The notes under the pieces: generated by a model
Database searches by the model: none
Seen by the model: only the letters and a program-made list of their open reading frames with translations
What the model was told of the DNA's origin: nothing
Assembly (NCBI RefSeq): GCF_020184175.1
Contig: NC_065533.1
Location: 20,916,695-20,980,694, forward strand
Reading direction: 5' to 3'
Source of the DNA: Aphis gossypii
Lineage: Eukaryota > Arthropoda > Insecta > Hemiptera > Aphididae
DNA length: 64,000 nucleotides
Shown: positions 26,101 through 38,200 of the stretch, one piece after another
Position numbering within the stretch: the first letter of the stretch is position 1
Layout of the letters: every line of letters begins with the position of its first letter
Made by a program: the position numbers and the translations under genes

Positions 26101-28827
26101 CTGTTTTAATGTAATGCATATCGTTTTTAATAAATGGCATTTCATTTTTAATAAATGTATTATTTGCATATGAAAATGTAGGAATGTTATTATTGTCCGG
26201 ACTAGTTGGCATATTATGAACGGATTCTATTCTATCTGTTACTGGTTTCCTTTCATGTTGCACAGCTAATAATAAAAAAAAAAAAATAATTATAAACCAC
26301 TTTGAAATTATATAAATTTCATTGGTTTCATTGTACAATATACTATTCTATAACCAAATAATATAGTTTAAATACGTTGGACACTATATACACACATAAA
26401 TATTGAGATATTATGTTTAAATAATATAATTATTTTAATATTTTAACAATACATAATTAAATAAATATAAAAAAAGCGGGCAAGTGAGTACCGCTCTGCT
26501 GTACATTAGGTGCCGTATGGATCATTATTATATATTATAGGAGTGTTAAATTTGAATCCAATGATAGTTATCATTGTATACGAAAAACGATTCTGAACGA
26601 AGATGATTTGTCAGCCTAGAATATAATTTCTAGTGGTTGGTGAAAAAGGTGGTTTATGTTTTAATGGCCTGAATACAACAAAATTTAAGTTCTTTTATAA
26701 TAATTGTAAGTTAAACTTATGAAAAACCTTGTATTAAATTTTCAACTCTTAGCTACTTATACAAAAATTTTTATGAAATATACCTACAAAATAATTTGCA
26801 AATATTCATGGTTTTGACGAATTGTTGTCAATATTTGAACTTCAAATGATAATAAAAAAAAATTGTGCCTATGTATTCTTATAATTTTTTAATCACTATA
26901 ATAATAACTTATTAGGAACTTTGCATTAAATTTTCAAGTATTTTGATAGGGCCAAAAAGATTTTATCGACACATAAAAAAACAATTTTCAGAAAAATTGA
27001 AAATTTCAGTTGTCTATAAATAGCTCAAAAAAACTCAAAATATTTTGAAAATTAAATCAAGTAAATAAAATGCCAATCTAAATAACTGGTCAAATTTTCA
27101 AGTATCTACGACTTATACTTTTTGAATTATAACAAATATCAAAATTCGTTTGAGGCGCTATTTAGCGCGGTTTTGTAAAAATTTAAATTTCAAACACTCA
27201 TAAAAATTTTTTGTCTGAATCCGGAAGAGTTTTTTTTACAGATACTTGAAGAAAAATGTATGGAGAACCTTGTACCAAATTTTCAAAACTTAGTTATAAA
27301 AGAAAAAATTTTTATGATTTTTCAACTTCAAAATTTCTTGCAAATTTTCGCGTTTTCGACAGATTTCGTAAAAATTTGAACTATAAACTCTTATAAAAAA
27401 AAATTGTGACTAACGATTTTTAATTTTTTTAAGCTACAATAAAAACAACTCATATTTAACCTTGTGTTAAATTTTCAAAACTTTTTGGTCATCCAAAAAT
27501 TTTTTATCGACACTTTAAAAAAAATTTCTCAAAAAAATCGAAAATTTCAGTGGTCTATAAATAACTTAAAAAAAGTCAAAATTTTTTGAAAATTTAACTA
27601 TATACAGATACTACTGACATTAACATTTGGTGAAAATTTCAAGTATTTTCAGTGATTAGTTTTTTGAATTACAACCATAAAAAAAAATCGATTTGGTTGA
27701 AAACTGGTTTTGCGTAAAAATTGCCGTTTTTCCGTCATTTTTTTTTGTTTTTCTCGATTTTTTTGAAAACTGTTGGAAAATGTTAACTTTTTACCTATAT
27801 AATGCACCAAGGATATTCACTTTTACATCGGAAACCACCCCCATAGTTTGAACTTGGAGCATTATTTCGACTAGTTATGCTGTACACAGACACAAAAAAA
27901 AACACACACCATTGTAAAATCAATACATTCATCACTTCGTTCAGAATCTAAAAAATGCATAAATATACAAAAAGATAAAAACTATTCAATTTGGTATGAA
28001 AAGAATTAGTTTATAAATTAGTTTTTTATCATTAAGATAATTTAAGTGCATTTGTCAGTTTTTGTTTTTTCATTATTTTTAAATAATTAAGTTTAAAATA
28101 GATGTCCACTATTTGGAGATTTTTCTCACTGAAAAGTAGTAGTAATGTCTCAAAAAATGTTCCCCAAAAAATCACCCGTTATTTGAAGGTTTCTGTCAGG
28201 AGAAATTTCACTGTATTTATAAATACTCACTATACTATATTGCAAACCTAATATTAATTTATAATAGTGGGCATTTTCAACAAATTATATGAATGATATG
28301 CTTATTTGTGAAAAATAATGTCATGATATTAAATAAATAGCTCTAGTAAAATCTTATAAAAAATAACTCATTAATTGACAATCTACAACTAATTAGTTAA
28401 TAAATGTTTAACGTGATTATTTTTAATTTGTAAAATAAATATAATAATTCATCCTTACAATCACTTCTCATTCCCATAGATAAACATTTTTGAAGACGGC
28501 AATATTGACAACGATTGCGGTGATTTTTAGTTACTTCACACATTTTGGTACCTCGACATTGATATCCTAGCTGCTTACGAATAGATCTTTTAAAGAAACC
28601 TTTACATCCTTCACAACTAATTGCTCCATAATGTCGACCTAAATATATAAATACATTTTTATAAGATATCACAAAATATAAATATACTTATTATAAGGAT
28701 AATATAGTTTAATTTAATAATTATTAGTCAACACACCTGATGCTCGATCTCCACAAACCACACATGATTCAACAGGTAAACAAAAGGAATGCATTTTTTC
28801 GTTGCCAATCATGTCGTCAACATTCAT
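13952..28827 (-). CDS. Hr78: Nuclear receptor, NR2C/NR2D (TR2/TR4) type, ortholog of Drosophila Hr78
   Basis: Nine coding exons on the minus strand: 28737-28827, 28459-28638, 26032-26265, 25731-25903, 25398-25624, 25156-25324, 19859-19967, 19531-19794 and 13952-14151 (1647 nt, 548 residues). Every join is GT-AG and in phase. The DNA-binding domain has zinc ligands C22, C25, C39, C42 and C58, C64, C74, C77, with P-box CEGCKG. It is followed by MRSDSVQHERKPV, the TR2/TR4/Hr78 signature. A variable hinge (about 100-265) precedes a complete ligand-binding domain (about 265-480) with ICESASRLLFLS, LLKNSWSQLFILGL, EVEYAYLKLICLF and IEEIFFSSLLG. The family comprises nuclear transcription factors that bind direct-repeat half sites; in Drosophila Hr78 acts in ecdysteroid-dependent metamorphosis. 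The ligand is unknown. The last exon is the least certain. Confidence 0.93.
17729..18149. mobile_element. hAT-type non-autonomous element, 421 bp
   Basis: The left end CAGGGCCAGCATAAAAAC pairs with the right end, which reads CAGGGCTAGCAAAAGC on the other strand. Flanks ACATCAGT (17721-17728) and ATATCAGT (18150-18157) are an 8-bp duplication with one mismatch. It has no coding capacity and lies in the last Hr78 intron. Confidence 0.7.
19313..19506. mobile_element. hAT-type MITE, 194 bp, next to an Hr78 splice donor
   Basis: The inverted ends are CAAGGGTAGCCAAAC at the left and CAGGGGCGGCCAAAC at the right (reverse-complemented), 12 of 15 matching. An exact 8-bp target duplication ATATATAA flanks it (19305-19312, 19507-19514). 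The insertion lies 17 nt inside the intron after Hr78 exon 8 and supplies the first in-frame stop if that intron is retained. Confidence 0.9.
19531..19967 (-). CDS. Hr78: Hr78 exons 7-8: second half of the ligand-binding domain
   Basis: Exon 7 (19859-19967) encodes the helix 7-8 region ending in AYLKLICLFNT. Exon 8 (19531-19794) encodes helices 9 to 12, including LPTLRSLQPNIIEE and the AF-2-like IDSVIPQILKL. The intron between them is 64 nt. The ORF around exon 8 appears to start further upstream only because the short intron happens to be open. Without splicing after 19531 the frame continues through a MITE to a stop at 19442. Confidence 0.92.
22385..22520 (-). repeat. Eroded end fragment of the large dispersed repeat family
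   Basis: Recognisable blocks are GAGAGACCATCACCACTT, AAATTCAAATTCAACACATT and the AACAGTAGATGAATTCCTC end. It is strongly diverged and lies in the Hr78 intron between exons 6 and 7. Confidence 0.5.
22938..24998 (-). repeat. Long copy of the dispersed repeat family, left arm of an inverted pair
   Basis: The boundaries are TTTAGATTCTGAACGAAGTG at the left and CACTTGCCCGC followed by a T run at the right. It contains an internal tandem duplication with a period of about 547 bp: the block AAAAAGTATAAGTCGTAGAT recurs at about 23792 and 24339. A long T tract near 22990 makes spurious open frames. It lies in the Hr78 intron between exons 6 and 7, inverted relative to the copy at 26476-27954 and identical to it over more than 200 bp at the exon-facing end. 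Confidence 0.9.
25156..26265 (-). CDS. Hr78: Hr78 exons 3-6: hinge and first half of the ligand-binding domain
   Basis: The exons are 26032-26265, 25731-25903, 25398-25624 and 25156-25324, separated by introns of only 73 to 128 nt. Exon 3 begins with VQHERKPV and then a low-complexity stretch with repeated K(N/T)(E/D)M(P/H) motifs (three within about 20 residues). Exon 4 is acidic and Ser-rich (AEDDESSVSHSP). Exons 5 and 6 encode helices 3 to 5 of the ligand-binding domain. This block lies between two inverted copies of the same repeat, in contrast to the multi-kilobase introns elsewhere in the gene. Confidence 0.93.
26476..27954 (+). repeat. Copy of the dispersed repeat family, right arm of the inverted pair
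   Basis: It starts GCGGGCAAGTGAGTACCGCT and ends CACTTCGTTCAGAATCTAAA. It has a single copy of the unit that is tandemly duplicated in 22938-24998. The block GATTCTGAACGAAGATGA near the left end is an inverted counterpart of the right-end motif, so the family has sub-terminal inverted motifs but no true terminal inverted repeats. It lies in the Hr78 intron between exons 2 and 3. No convincing target duplication was seen. Confidence 0.9.
28459..28827 (-). CDS. Hr78: Hr78 exons 1-2: start codon and DNA-binding domain
   Basis: Exon 1 (28737-28827) starts at ATG 28827, the first ATG after the leader, and encodes residues 1-30 with the first pair of zinc ligands (C22, C25). Exon 2 (28459-28638) completes both zinc fingers: C39/C42 and the P-box, then C58, C64, C74 and C77. 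The intron between them is only 98 nt and splits the first finger. The leader continues to an acceptor at about 28890, so at least one upstream non-coding exon is expected. Confidence 0.95.
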
Positions 28828-28889
28828 AATTGTGTAATCACTCCAACATTAAATGTTTGTTTTGTTAGTTCCCTAATTAAGATAATAAG
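28828..28889 (-). promoter_or_regulatory. Hr78: Hr78 5' UTR segment within the start-codon exon
   Basis: The sequence between acceptor TTGTTTTTACAG (AG at 28890-28891) and the ATG at 28827 has no ATG of its own. It shows that the first transcribed exon lies further upstream, probably in the CpG-richer patch at 29.8-30.5 kb. Confidence 0.6.
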
Positions 28890-29849
28890 CTGTAAAAACA
28901 AAAATGTTGTATTTAAATATGGGTCATCTAAAAATTAAATTAAATTATAAATTAAATGAATGTCTCACTATATAATTATTACTACAACATACTAAAAAAG
29001 TATAAAAAAAAAAAAAAAATAGGTCACTAAATAGTAATAGTATTTATATTTTAACAGATAATTAGATACAATTTAAATTAATAAACAATTCAAACTTTAA
29101 AAAAATTAAATACCTACTTTAGATATCAACCATTAAAATTTAATAGAGATGTGTAGTAGGTTTTATATATAAAATATTAAATAAATATAACATAAAATGT
29201 ATGAGATACGTCTTATTTTAATTATACATTATCTAATATTTAAATTATATTAGTTCCTATTAAGCTTTTGTAAAAAAGAATAATCAATTAAAAAACATTT
29301 TAAATATACATATATATATACGTAGGTATATGAATTAAATACATTTGTTAGATCTTTTAAGTTAAATAACTGTTCAAAAATACAAAACTGTGATTCTAGT
29401 ATCAATATAATCTCAATTAGATAATTGTAAAACCAAAACGTAGGTGTTATTATAAATAGGTAACTAGATACTGATATATTATATTTTGATTACATACATA
29501 CAATTTAAAAGAAAAATGTAATTTAAATAAATACAAAACTATAAAATTTCAATGGAATCAATTAAATGGATACAAAATGTTCCAAAAATGAAAACAATGA
29601 AACAAAAATGTATAGGTATGTAAAATATTATAATATTTACAAAATACCTGGCATTGTAACTAGTAAACACATTAAACTGTGCACTACCAATAGTCTATAA
29701 TATAATTTTTATAGTATGAACTTCATAACAAATTAGAAAACAACACACTTTTTTTTTAATGAGGACACAACAACAATTAGCATGAATAACAATTTATTGG
29801 CATTTGTGGTTAACTGAAAAACCAAAGTAATTTAAAGTGTTTGTAGTAC

Positions 29850-30480
29850 CTCTTGGTCTGTGGATTCTTCAGGACGAACGCCATGAAAACAAAGAAATTT
29901 TCCAGGTAGACCCGAAAAATTTCAGAAACAAAAATATAAATAAAATAACAACGAATATAGACGATTTAATGAAATAAAAAAAAAAAAAAACGAATTGGCG
30001 AGACGACCACGAAAAGTGATTGTCGTTTATACGCGAGTACACGACACGCCGTCGAGTCGAGTGTCGATGGAGAGTCGCAACTCGCAATGATAAATTAATG
30101 AATTAAACTTAAACAATCGTAAGAATTCCTACGATATGGAAATCTCATGATAAGGGAAAAGTCACTGCGTGTGATACGAAAGAGGTCATCAGCTGATAAC
30201 CAGTCGGTGGCGTTCGGGACTTCGGAACGTGCCGCCGCGTTGAACGGTGACCATACTACCATACTACCGCGATATTGCGATAAACACAATCGAACGACAA
30301 ACATCGAAAACATCATAAACACATCAATTAATAGTAATTGAGGACACAAATACACAATCGTCAACACAGATTAAACAGTCGTAAAATTCACTCTCTCGTA
30401 GTCTCGTTAAATAATATCTACGATCGCCGCCGTACATTATTGTAAAGCGAACTTATATTTGTATTGTGAATAATACGCCG
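29850..30480 (-). promoter_or_regulatory. Hr78: Probable Hr78 promoter and first non-coding exon
   Basis: A CpG-richer patch (for example CGACACGCCGTCGAGTCGAG near 30043) stands out from flanking AT-rich DNA and lies about 1-1.6 kb upstream of the Hr78 start-codon exon. A minus-strand donor AAGAG|GTACTA is visible near 29851; if used, the first exon would carry a short upstream ORF beginning MAFVLKNPQTK. The transcription start cannot be fixed by eye. Overlapping open frames on both strands here look like by-products of the composition. Confidence 0.45.
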
Positions 30481-33400
30481 AATATTCGAAATATCGCTGT
30501 TCGCATTCTACTCGATTGATAACACGATAGATGTTCGGCTATCGGTATATTTTGTAGCCTTGTAATAGGTATGTCGATTGTCGGCTAAATTATAATATTA
30601 TTTTACAATAAATTATTATTACAATATTACGTTAAACACCACATTGCCAATGTAATAGCCACACGATTAGAGCCTCAACTGATGGTCTTCGGCTGTATTC
30701 GTTTTCCGCAAATGGTCAATACTTGAAATCATTATTAAATTTATTTACATTTTATTTAATATACAGAGTATCATCAATGGTATATCCGTGCCCGTGGCAA
30801 ATCAATACAATATTTAAATGTGTGTTTTTTCATAATAAGAAAATTCTAATTGAATAACATCAGCTTCAATTAAAATTGTGGATTCCTACCAATTTGTTTC
30901 TTTTAAAACTACCTATTTAAAAATATATCAATTAAAATTTAATGAAAACCGATCAAATCGCGTAGATATAGTATTAATGTAAACGTACTTAATCTATATA
31001 ATATATTATAGGTATTATTTAGCAGCGTAGTTTTGAGTTTTTTCATAGATTTTCTTAATAAACACTTAATTTTAGCTCCTTGGTAATTCCAACGAGCAAT
31101 ATAAGTCAGGCAGATTAGCGCATTCGGAAACCATACCTTTTACGTTCTAGAAATCACCTTTACATGTAATTATAGCTCTAAAATTTTCCATGAAGTATGT
31201 ACGCCAGAGCGATGTGCTAGCCTAAAATAAGCAAATCGTTCGTTGCTAGAAAATGTTACAAAAAAAAAATAATCATTATCTAGTTACATACAAAATGTGT
31301 TAACAGTTAAATGTAGGTGATGAAGAAAGGTGTTTAGATACTACATAGAATAAGCTAAGATCTAGTGTTGTTATTGTTGTTAAAGATACTTATTAAAATA
31401 CGCAGGTACCTATTTGAATATTCGGTAAAAAAGGATAATAGTATAAATACGTATTTAGTAAAATAAGCTTTTTTTGGTATCTTATAAACTAACAAAATGG
31501 TTTGTTTAATTGTTTTATAGTTTTTATTATGTTTTACATTAATTTTATAGATCATTTTATTAATAAAAATAAAATTTTAAAAATGTGTATTTTTATATAA
31601 TATAGTGAATATAGATTACATTTTCTGATTCAAATTACACTTCTCTTTCTTACCTATTTTATTATTATTATTTTTTTTTTTTTACTTGATTAGAGTGAAA
31701 ATAAAAAACATATGAACTGAAAAGAAAAAGTATTTAAAAATTAGTAGGTATTTGTCTTTAAATACAGTTACTTTGAGTTCATATTTTAAATACTTTATCC
31801 AAGTTTTTTTTTTTTCAAAAGTATTTAGAGTACGCATTTGAATTGGTTCTTAAGAAGTATTCGAACATCCTAACTCAAGTAGGTACTTTACAAGAATGCC
31901 AGGATTTAACAATATATTTTATAGATAAGTTAATTTTTACCAATGAATCTACTTTTTTACGAAATGTACAAATTGTTAGACACTGGAGTCTAGATTTGTC
32001 AATAAGTTAAACGAAAACTCATCACGTAAATTATTAAATACCGTGTCTAAAATATTGAATCATTAAATATTTGGAACAGAATTGGAAATGGATGATTATC
32101 AGATTCTTTTCTTCGTTTAATATTTAAATCAATTTAAATGGAAAGTATTTATTTAAAAGTATTTAGATTTTTTAAATGAACGTGTATTTGGTTATTCATT
32201 TTTCAATTAATTAACATAAGCAAAATAGATCTAATTTTTATGTAAGAAATTATTGGGAGAGATTAACTTGATATCATGCTCTTACTGTGAAAATGGATGG
32301 ATACAAGAGATCTAGTACTACCTTGCCACCTAGACGCTCTGACTGAACACCAGTAAATTTATTTTTATAGAGTTATTTAGAAAATCTTGTATACCCATCA
32401 TATGTATTATTATTATACCACTGATGGTCTTCATCATAAAATTGAATAAAATATCGTACCCTAGTCAAAGGATTGGAAATTATTTTAAATAAGTGGTTTG
32501 ATTTAAAACATTTAAAACGTTTTGATAAACTTTTTTAGAAAGAAACATAAATTGCAGTGTTATGTTTTTTTTATGAAGTATACATGTTACTGTACATCGC
32601 GGTAAATACAACCACATGATGAAGAATTTAGATAATACAAGAATGATAATACTTTATAATAACTAAAATACTATATAAGCGATGTAATTACGGTTGGGGG
32701 GGTTTGGGTGTCGTATCCTCCCTTAACCTTTTTTTTAATTGATTAACTACATTTATTTATTGATATATTATTGAATATTTTATAATTATTTGTTTCCGAG
32801 GCACATGCATACATACATTTATTGCAGCACTGAAAGATGCTGATTTCATCCCCCCCTCTACAAGCATGATAATTACACCACTGAAACAAAACATTGATAT
32901 ACATTTAAAAACGACGTAAAATAATTATTTAATCGATTTGTATAATTTAAAAAAAACTGTTTTTTAAATTAATAATAAATATTAAAAATATTATTTGAAT
33001 TGTACCTATTTTAATCTCAGTCGAAAGCTACACTTGTATACCTAATTAGAGTAATTACAGATAAGCTAACACTTTTTTATCCCGTTTTTATTTTTTATAA
33101 ATTCGTCGGTAAGCATATATTATTTATACTTGTAATTATAAATGATTAGTTTAAATGAATTGAGATAATATTATTATAATGTACATAATATAGCCAAGAG
33201 TACTTATTTTCTAAATTGTGTATAGATATAATAAATACCTATAGGTATTGTTGTACACTTGTACAATACGATATTACGTAATTTTACATTTTTATGTCAA
33301 TTGATCGAATTAAAAATAATTATTTTTTATATTCACTCTTTCGTTGTAAAAATCTACTTGACATTTGAAACCATATCGTCATATCATACATAAATATTAG

Positions 33401-33879
33401 ATATACTCAATGTCACGAGAACTCAAAGATTCCCTAAAAAACAGTTTGCGAATAAGGGCCATTACCAGTTTTAGAAATCCTATCATTTGAATTTAAACAT
33501 AATTTAGTTGGTTAACTCCCCAAGACTTATGACTTATGTAACTATAAACCAAAGTAGATGGTTAATATACTTATAAGTTATAACAAATAAAATCGTTTAT
33601 ACGATCACTAAATAATTTTAAAATATAATTTAATAATAATAATATGAATTTTAGACTCGTTAAACGATAAATGAATTGATTATAAAATTATGTGTACATT
33701 TTTTTTTACCGTAAATGTTTATTGTATATAGTCAATGAAACAATTTGATTTAAAATGTTTAAACATTAAGGGCGGTTTTGGATAACAAATTAGTACATTT
33801 TGTACATTACAAAAATTAAAAATTGAAAATTTCTAGTACTTTCATTGTAACTTTCTTTAAAATAAAAATTAAAGAAAAA

Positions 33880-34700
33880 TTGGATTTTTTATTATAACCA
33901 AGTTTTGACAAAATTTGTTTTTTTTATTAATTTTTATTAAAAATTATTCGCTGAGTAAAAATACTTAAAAATGTAATAAAACCTTTCTCATAAGTTGTTA
34001 ATTTCTTAAATAAAATATATAAATAATCTATTAGTCACAAATCACAATATTTTTATAAACTTTAAAAGTTGAAATTTTAACAAAATTCATAAAATTTGTG
34101 AAAATAATAAATTATTTTGTAATTAGAAATTCATAAAAATGTTTGTTTTTGTGCTTAAGATTAGAAAATTTAATGTGTGGTTCTTTATAAATGTTTCAAC
34201 CTATATAAATATAAAAACATTTAACAAATATACATAATATTTTTACCAAATGCTTATATTACAATTTTCTAGTTAAAAAAATTTTTCGCAATATTTTGAC
34301 AATTTTTGAGCAGTTAAAGATTTAAAAAACTTTTAGTTTAGATTTTCTTTTCTAAAAATTTTGATTAAAAATTCTTTGCTTGGTCAAAAGGATTGAAAAT
34401 TAAGTACATTATCCCACATAAGTTATTTTTTAAATGGTCTTATCACTGGATAGCTTCCCTTCTCGTTGTCTACACTCTACATCAAGTATATTATTTCAGT
34501 ATTTCACAATGCTTTAAACCCATTTGCTTATTATTATATTTTTTGTATATTTTACAGATTGTAAATGCTATTTATTTTTACGTTTTTAAATTTGTATTAA
34601 AAATATTTGAAGTTGAAAGTCTTGTATTTTAATTTTAATTTTGAAAATTTAATTAAAGATTCTTTAAAATTGGTAGTTCGTGTACTGGAATTATAAAATC
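33880..34700 (-). repeat. Diverged copy of the dispersed repeat family
   Basis: Weak but ordered similarity to the family: TTTCTCATAAGTTGTTAATT, an AAATTCATAAAATTTGTGAAA block and AAATTATTTTGTAATTAGAA correspond to successive parts of the copy at 22938-24998. The 79-codon frame at 34393-34632 falls within it and is not a gene. Confidence 0.5.
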
Positions 34701-35139
34701 TAAAAATATATGATTATAGGTAATGACATTTATTTTTTTTATACACTTTCAGTTCAAAGTTGCACAAAACTACTTATTTAAATGAAAAATATTTATGTAA
34801 ATTATTTATTTTTTTATATATAAATAACTTAGGTATATAATATAATTACTAGTTTTAATAATATATACAATAACACTTGGTTTATTTTAAAAATATTTTC
34901 TATATCTATTATGAATGTATTTTTACTCTTTTACAGAATTTACAGAAATATTATGTTATTATATGTTATCTAAGTTAATATAATATGGTATAAATTTATA
35001 TTATTACTATTTTTAATAATTAGGTAAATACTAATTATATAATAAATGTAATGTTTTTGGAGAAAATTATATCGTAATACTAAAATTAAAATAAATGACT
35101 AATAATTATATCATGAAATGTATTTAGTAGTGATATAGG

Positions 35140-35265
35140 GCATAGGCTAATACATTGTTTCCACACAAATCGTTTTTAACATAGGTATGATATATTATAC
35201 CATTGAATTCAAATTTAACACACCCATAATATCAGTGACTTAACTGAGACTTAATATATAACAGA
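35140..35265 (-). repeat. End fragment of the dispersed repeat family
   Basis: ATAGGCTAATACATTG, then CATTGAATTCAAATTTAACA and an eroded end near 35260, match the terminal part of the family. Confidence 0.5.
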
Positions 35266-38200
35266 CCTAGGGCCATATTATTTACGCACGAACAAAATAA
35301 ACATTTATCTGGACCCTCGTGGCCAAGGAGCCCACCGGTAACTATCACTAACTATGCAATATTGTACACTAATATATTATTTTGTTGGAATAAAAATTTA
35401 TTTTTTATTTTGTCCTGGGCCATATATTTGGTAAATCAGACTCTGAACAGACCCACTTGTCTGCCTTCCATTTTTTTTGTTAGTTTATTTTATAAGATAA
35501 ATCACAATCTGTTTAACAACAACAATATATAATATGGGACAAAAGATAATAGTACATAACATGAAATATGTATAGAGATGATTGTTCAGTAACAGAACCT
35601 CTGAATATTTTTAATGAACTGGTTTGTTTGTAAGTAGATAAAGTAGGAACATCTCCATAGGTTAGGCTAAATCAGGTCCATAGGTCATTGCGAGATTAGT
35701 TTGTTCAAGTTTTTACCATAGTGTAGTACTGTATAGTAGTGTAGTTTGACAATGATAACCTTTTATCGAGAGTATTTATACCAAGTTATTTAGTTGACTG
35801 TGAGTGGAATTGGTTAATTATTAAATTTGAGAAAAAGGCATTTCTTTTTGTTTAGGGGAAAGTCAGTAGTCACCTCAGTAAAAAACATCATGTACCAATA
35901 ATTAATATTAAATAAGAACATAATTTATCTGTTCGAGTTGTTATTAGAATAAAATATTAAAATAAAACAACAACGTTATAATTATCATAGAATAACAAAA
36001 AAATAATTTTCTACTCCAATTTATTATAATGCCAACATAATAAAAGATAATTAAATAGTATTAGGAAGTGATTAAGTGACGTTGTTTTACAAATGATTAT
36101 ATTTCGTACAAGCAATTTATATGATGTTCAAACATTTAGTTTTTAATATAACATACAGAATTGAAATATCTGAATATACGATCGATAATAGCCTGTAAAA
36201 GGTTTTTATTAATTACCAATAAACTATTATAATTGATATTATTAATACTCGTAATAACTAACAACACACAAGGCATTGATGCATGCAATAATTATGATCA
36301 CTGATAGCAAAAACATGTTGTAATGTAGTAGTCCTGTGTTTTATTTTATTTGCGTACGTAAAATGATACCAAGTTGAGTAGGTAAATTAGCGTCGAGTAC
36401 AATTTGTATTTTGTAATGCGTATAAAAGCTTATCGCTGGCTTATAAATTTAAAATTATAAGTACCGATCTTTTAACACAAGTAGAGTATGTGAGAGGTCT
36501 TTTATCAATACTAAAATACCTAAAAAACGAATTAAGAAATAGGTAATATAGCTATAAATAAAACCTAAAAATTTGAAAAAATAAAAATAAAACTCTAGCA
36601 ATTAATCTATGTTGGAAATATTTTTTTAAATATTAAAGGTTTGTATTTTTAACCTACGCATGATTAAATTATTTATTATTTGTTTCAAATTTGATCAGGT
36701 GAAACAAATTTCCGATCTGAAATATTGAACCAGTACGTTGCCAATCGTTACAACAGTATTTAGTAAAAATATCCAAATTTATTTAAATTATTTTCTATAG
36801 CGATTTTACGTCGGCATTGGCTTATAAATTAATAAAAGTAGTGTATAGGTAATATGATATAATAACTCTCCAGTTACCTACTAAGTTAAACTCACGATGA
36901 CACGACGTAGGTATGTAACAATATCAGTGTGACATACTGACATGTGTCATGTGTGTAATAAAAACTATGTGATAGAGTTGGGGAATCTGTGTGATAATTA
37001 TTATTTATTTGTAAAATAAAAATGTAAACAATTAGTATATTATTTTAAGTTAAATAATTTAACCAATAATTCGGTATAAATATGGTATATGCAGGTTTTT
37101 ACTGCATACCTTTTTTTGTTTATTTTTCATATTTTCATATTTATTTTTAAATAAATAACTTTTTGTTTTTTTATGAATTTAAAATAACATCAACGTTAGT
37201 CACTTACTTACTTGTATAAGCAAGTTATTAGATACAAAATTACAATATGTACACAAAACTTTAGAGACCTAGATTTATTATTGTCGATAATCTCATGACA
37301 TGTAGAATAGTTAAAGACTGTGTTTTATATATTCATAATTGTCCAAGGTTTAACCTAACCTTCGAGGAATATTAAAAAAATTCTGATAGTAATTTTAAAA
37401 GTATTTAAATATTATGATATAGGTAGTAAAAGTTATCAGACTTATTAATCTATTCGTCAAAATAATGACTTTTTTAGTTTTCTACGTACACATATCTTAT
37501 AATTACCACTGTAATCTTATTTTAGTATACATGTATTCTTTTTCAAAAAGAGAAAAAATGAGTTGTCAAAATAATACTATCAAAAAAGATAAATCCCTTT
37601 TCTAAGGTAAAAAGAAGTATAATAAAATTATGATGTTCAATTAAAATGTGGGAATCACCATTCATCAGTCATTAAAAGAAATAAATAATTTCAATGGCGA
37701 AAATCCTAATAAAAATGAAAACAACACAATAAAATTATAGGAACCATATACAGGTAGGTACTATTGGAATTTTTTGGAAACGGTCAGACCTAAAATGCTG
37801 ATTTTTTAAAGCAAAAAACATGAGTAAAAAAACTCTAATAATACTAATATAAATTATTTAAAATGAAATAAAAACTAATACGATAATTTAAAGCGACCAA
37901 TGGAAACTTAACATTAAATCATCATAAATATAGTCATCAAATGGTTAACCACTTAACATTTTTCTATTGACTGGAAGCACACACTCCACAAATTCAAAGA
38001 TTGAAGAGAATTATAAAAGCAGTATTTAAAAAAAATGGAGCATCTCTTTTATTACATATGCAACTTCAAAAAGAGTGATGTTAATAGTAACTGATATGAA
38101 AAATACATTTATAGATATTTATTAAATTAATTAAGCAACCTATATTGACGGTACCTACTATTAGAAATAATGCATTTTTAAAAATTAATTTAAAGTTTTT

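Noticed and set aside
28102..28274. Possible MITE with inverted ATGTCCACTATT / ATGCCCACTATT ends
   Set aside because: Only 12 bp match and no target duplication was found, so the boundaries cannot be supported.
30095..30367. Overlapping 90- and 64-codon frames on opposite strands upstream of Hr78
   Set aside because: They lie in the CpG-richer promoter patch, are mutually antisense, and have no recognisable product.
32677..32883. Possible inverted-end element with TGTAATTA termini and G/C runs
   Set aside because: Flanking 8-mers do not match and the terminal similarity is short; kept only as a suspicion.
34393..34632. 79-codon hydrophobic plus-strand frame
   Set aside because: It overlaps a diverged repeat copy, starts at a non-ATG codon, and has a composition typical of AT-rich noise.
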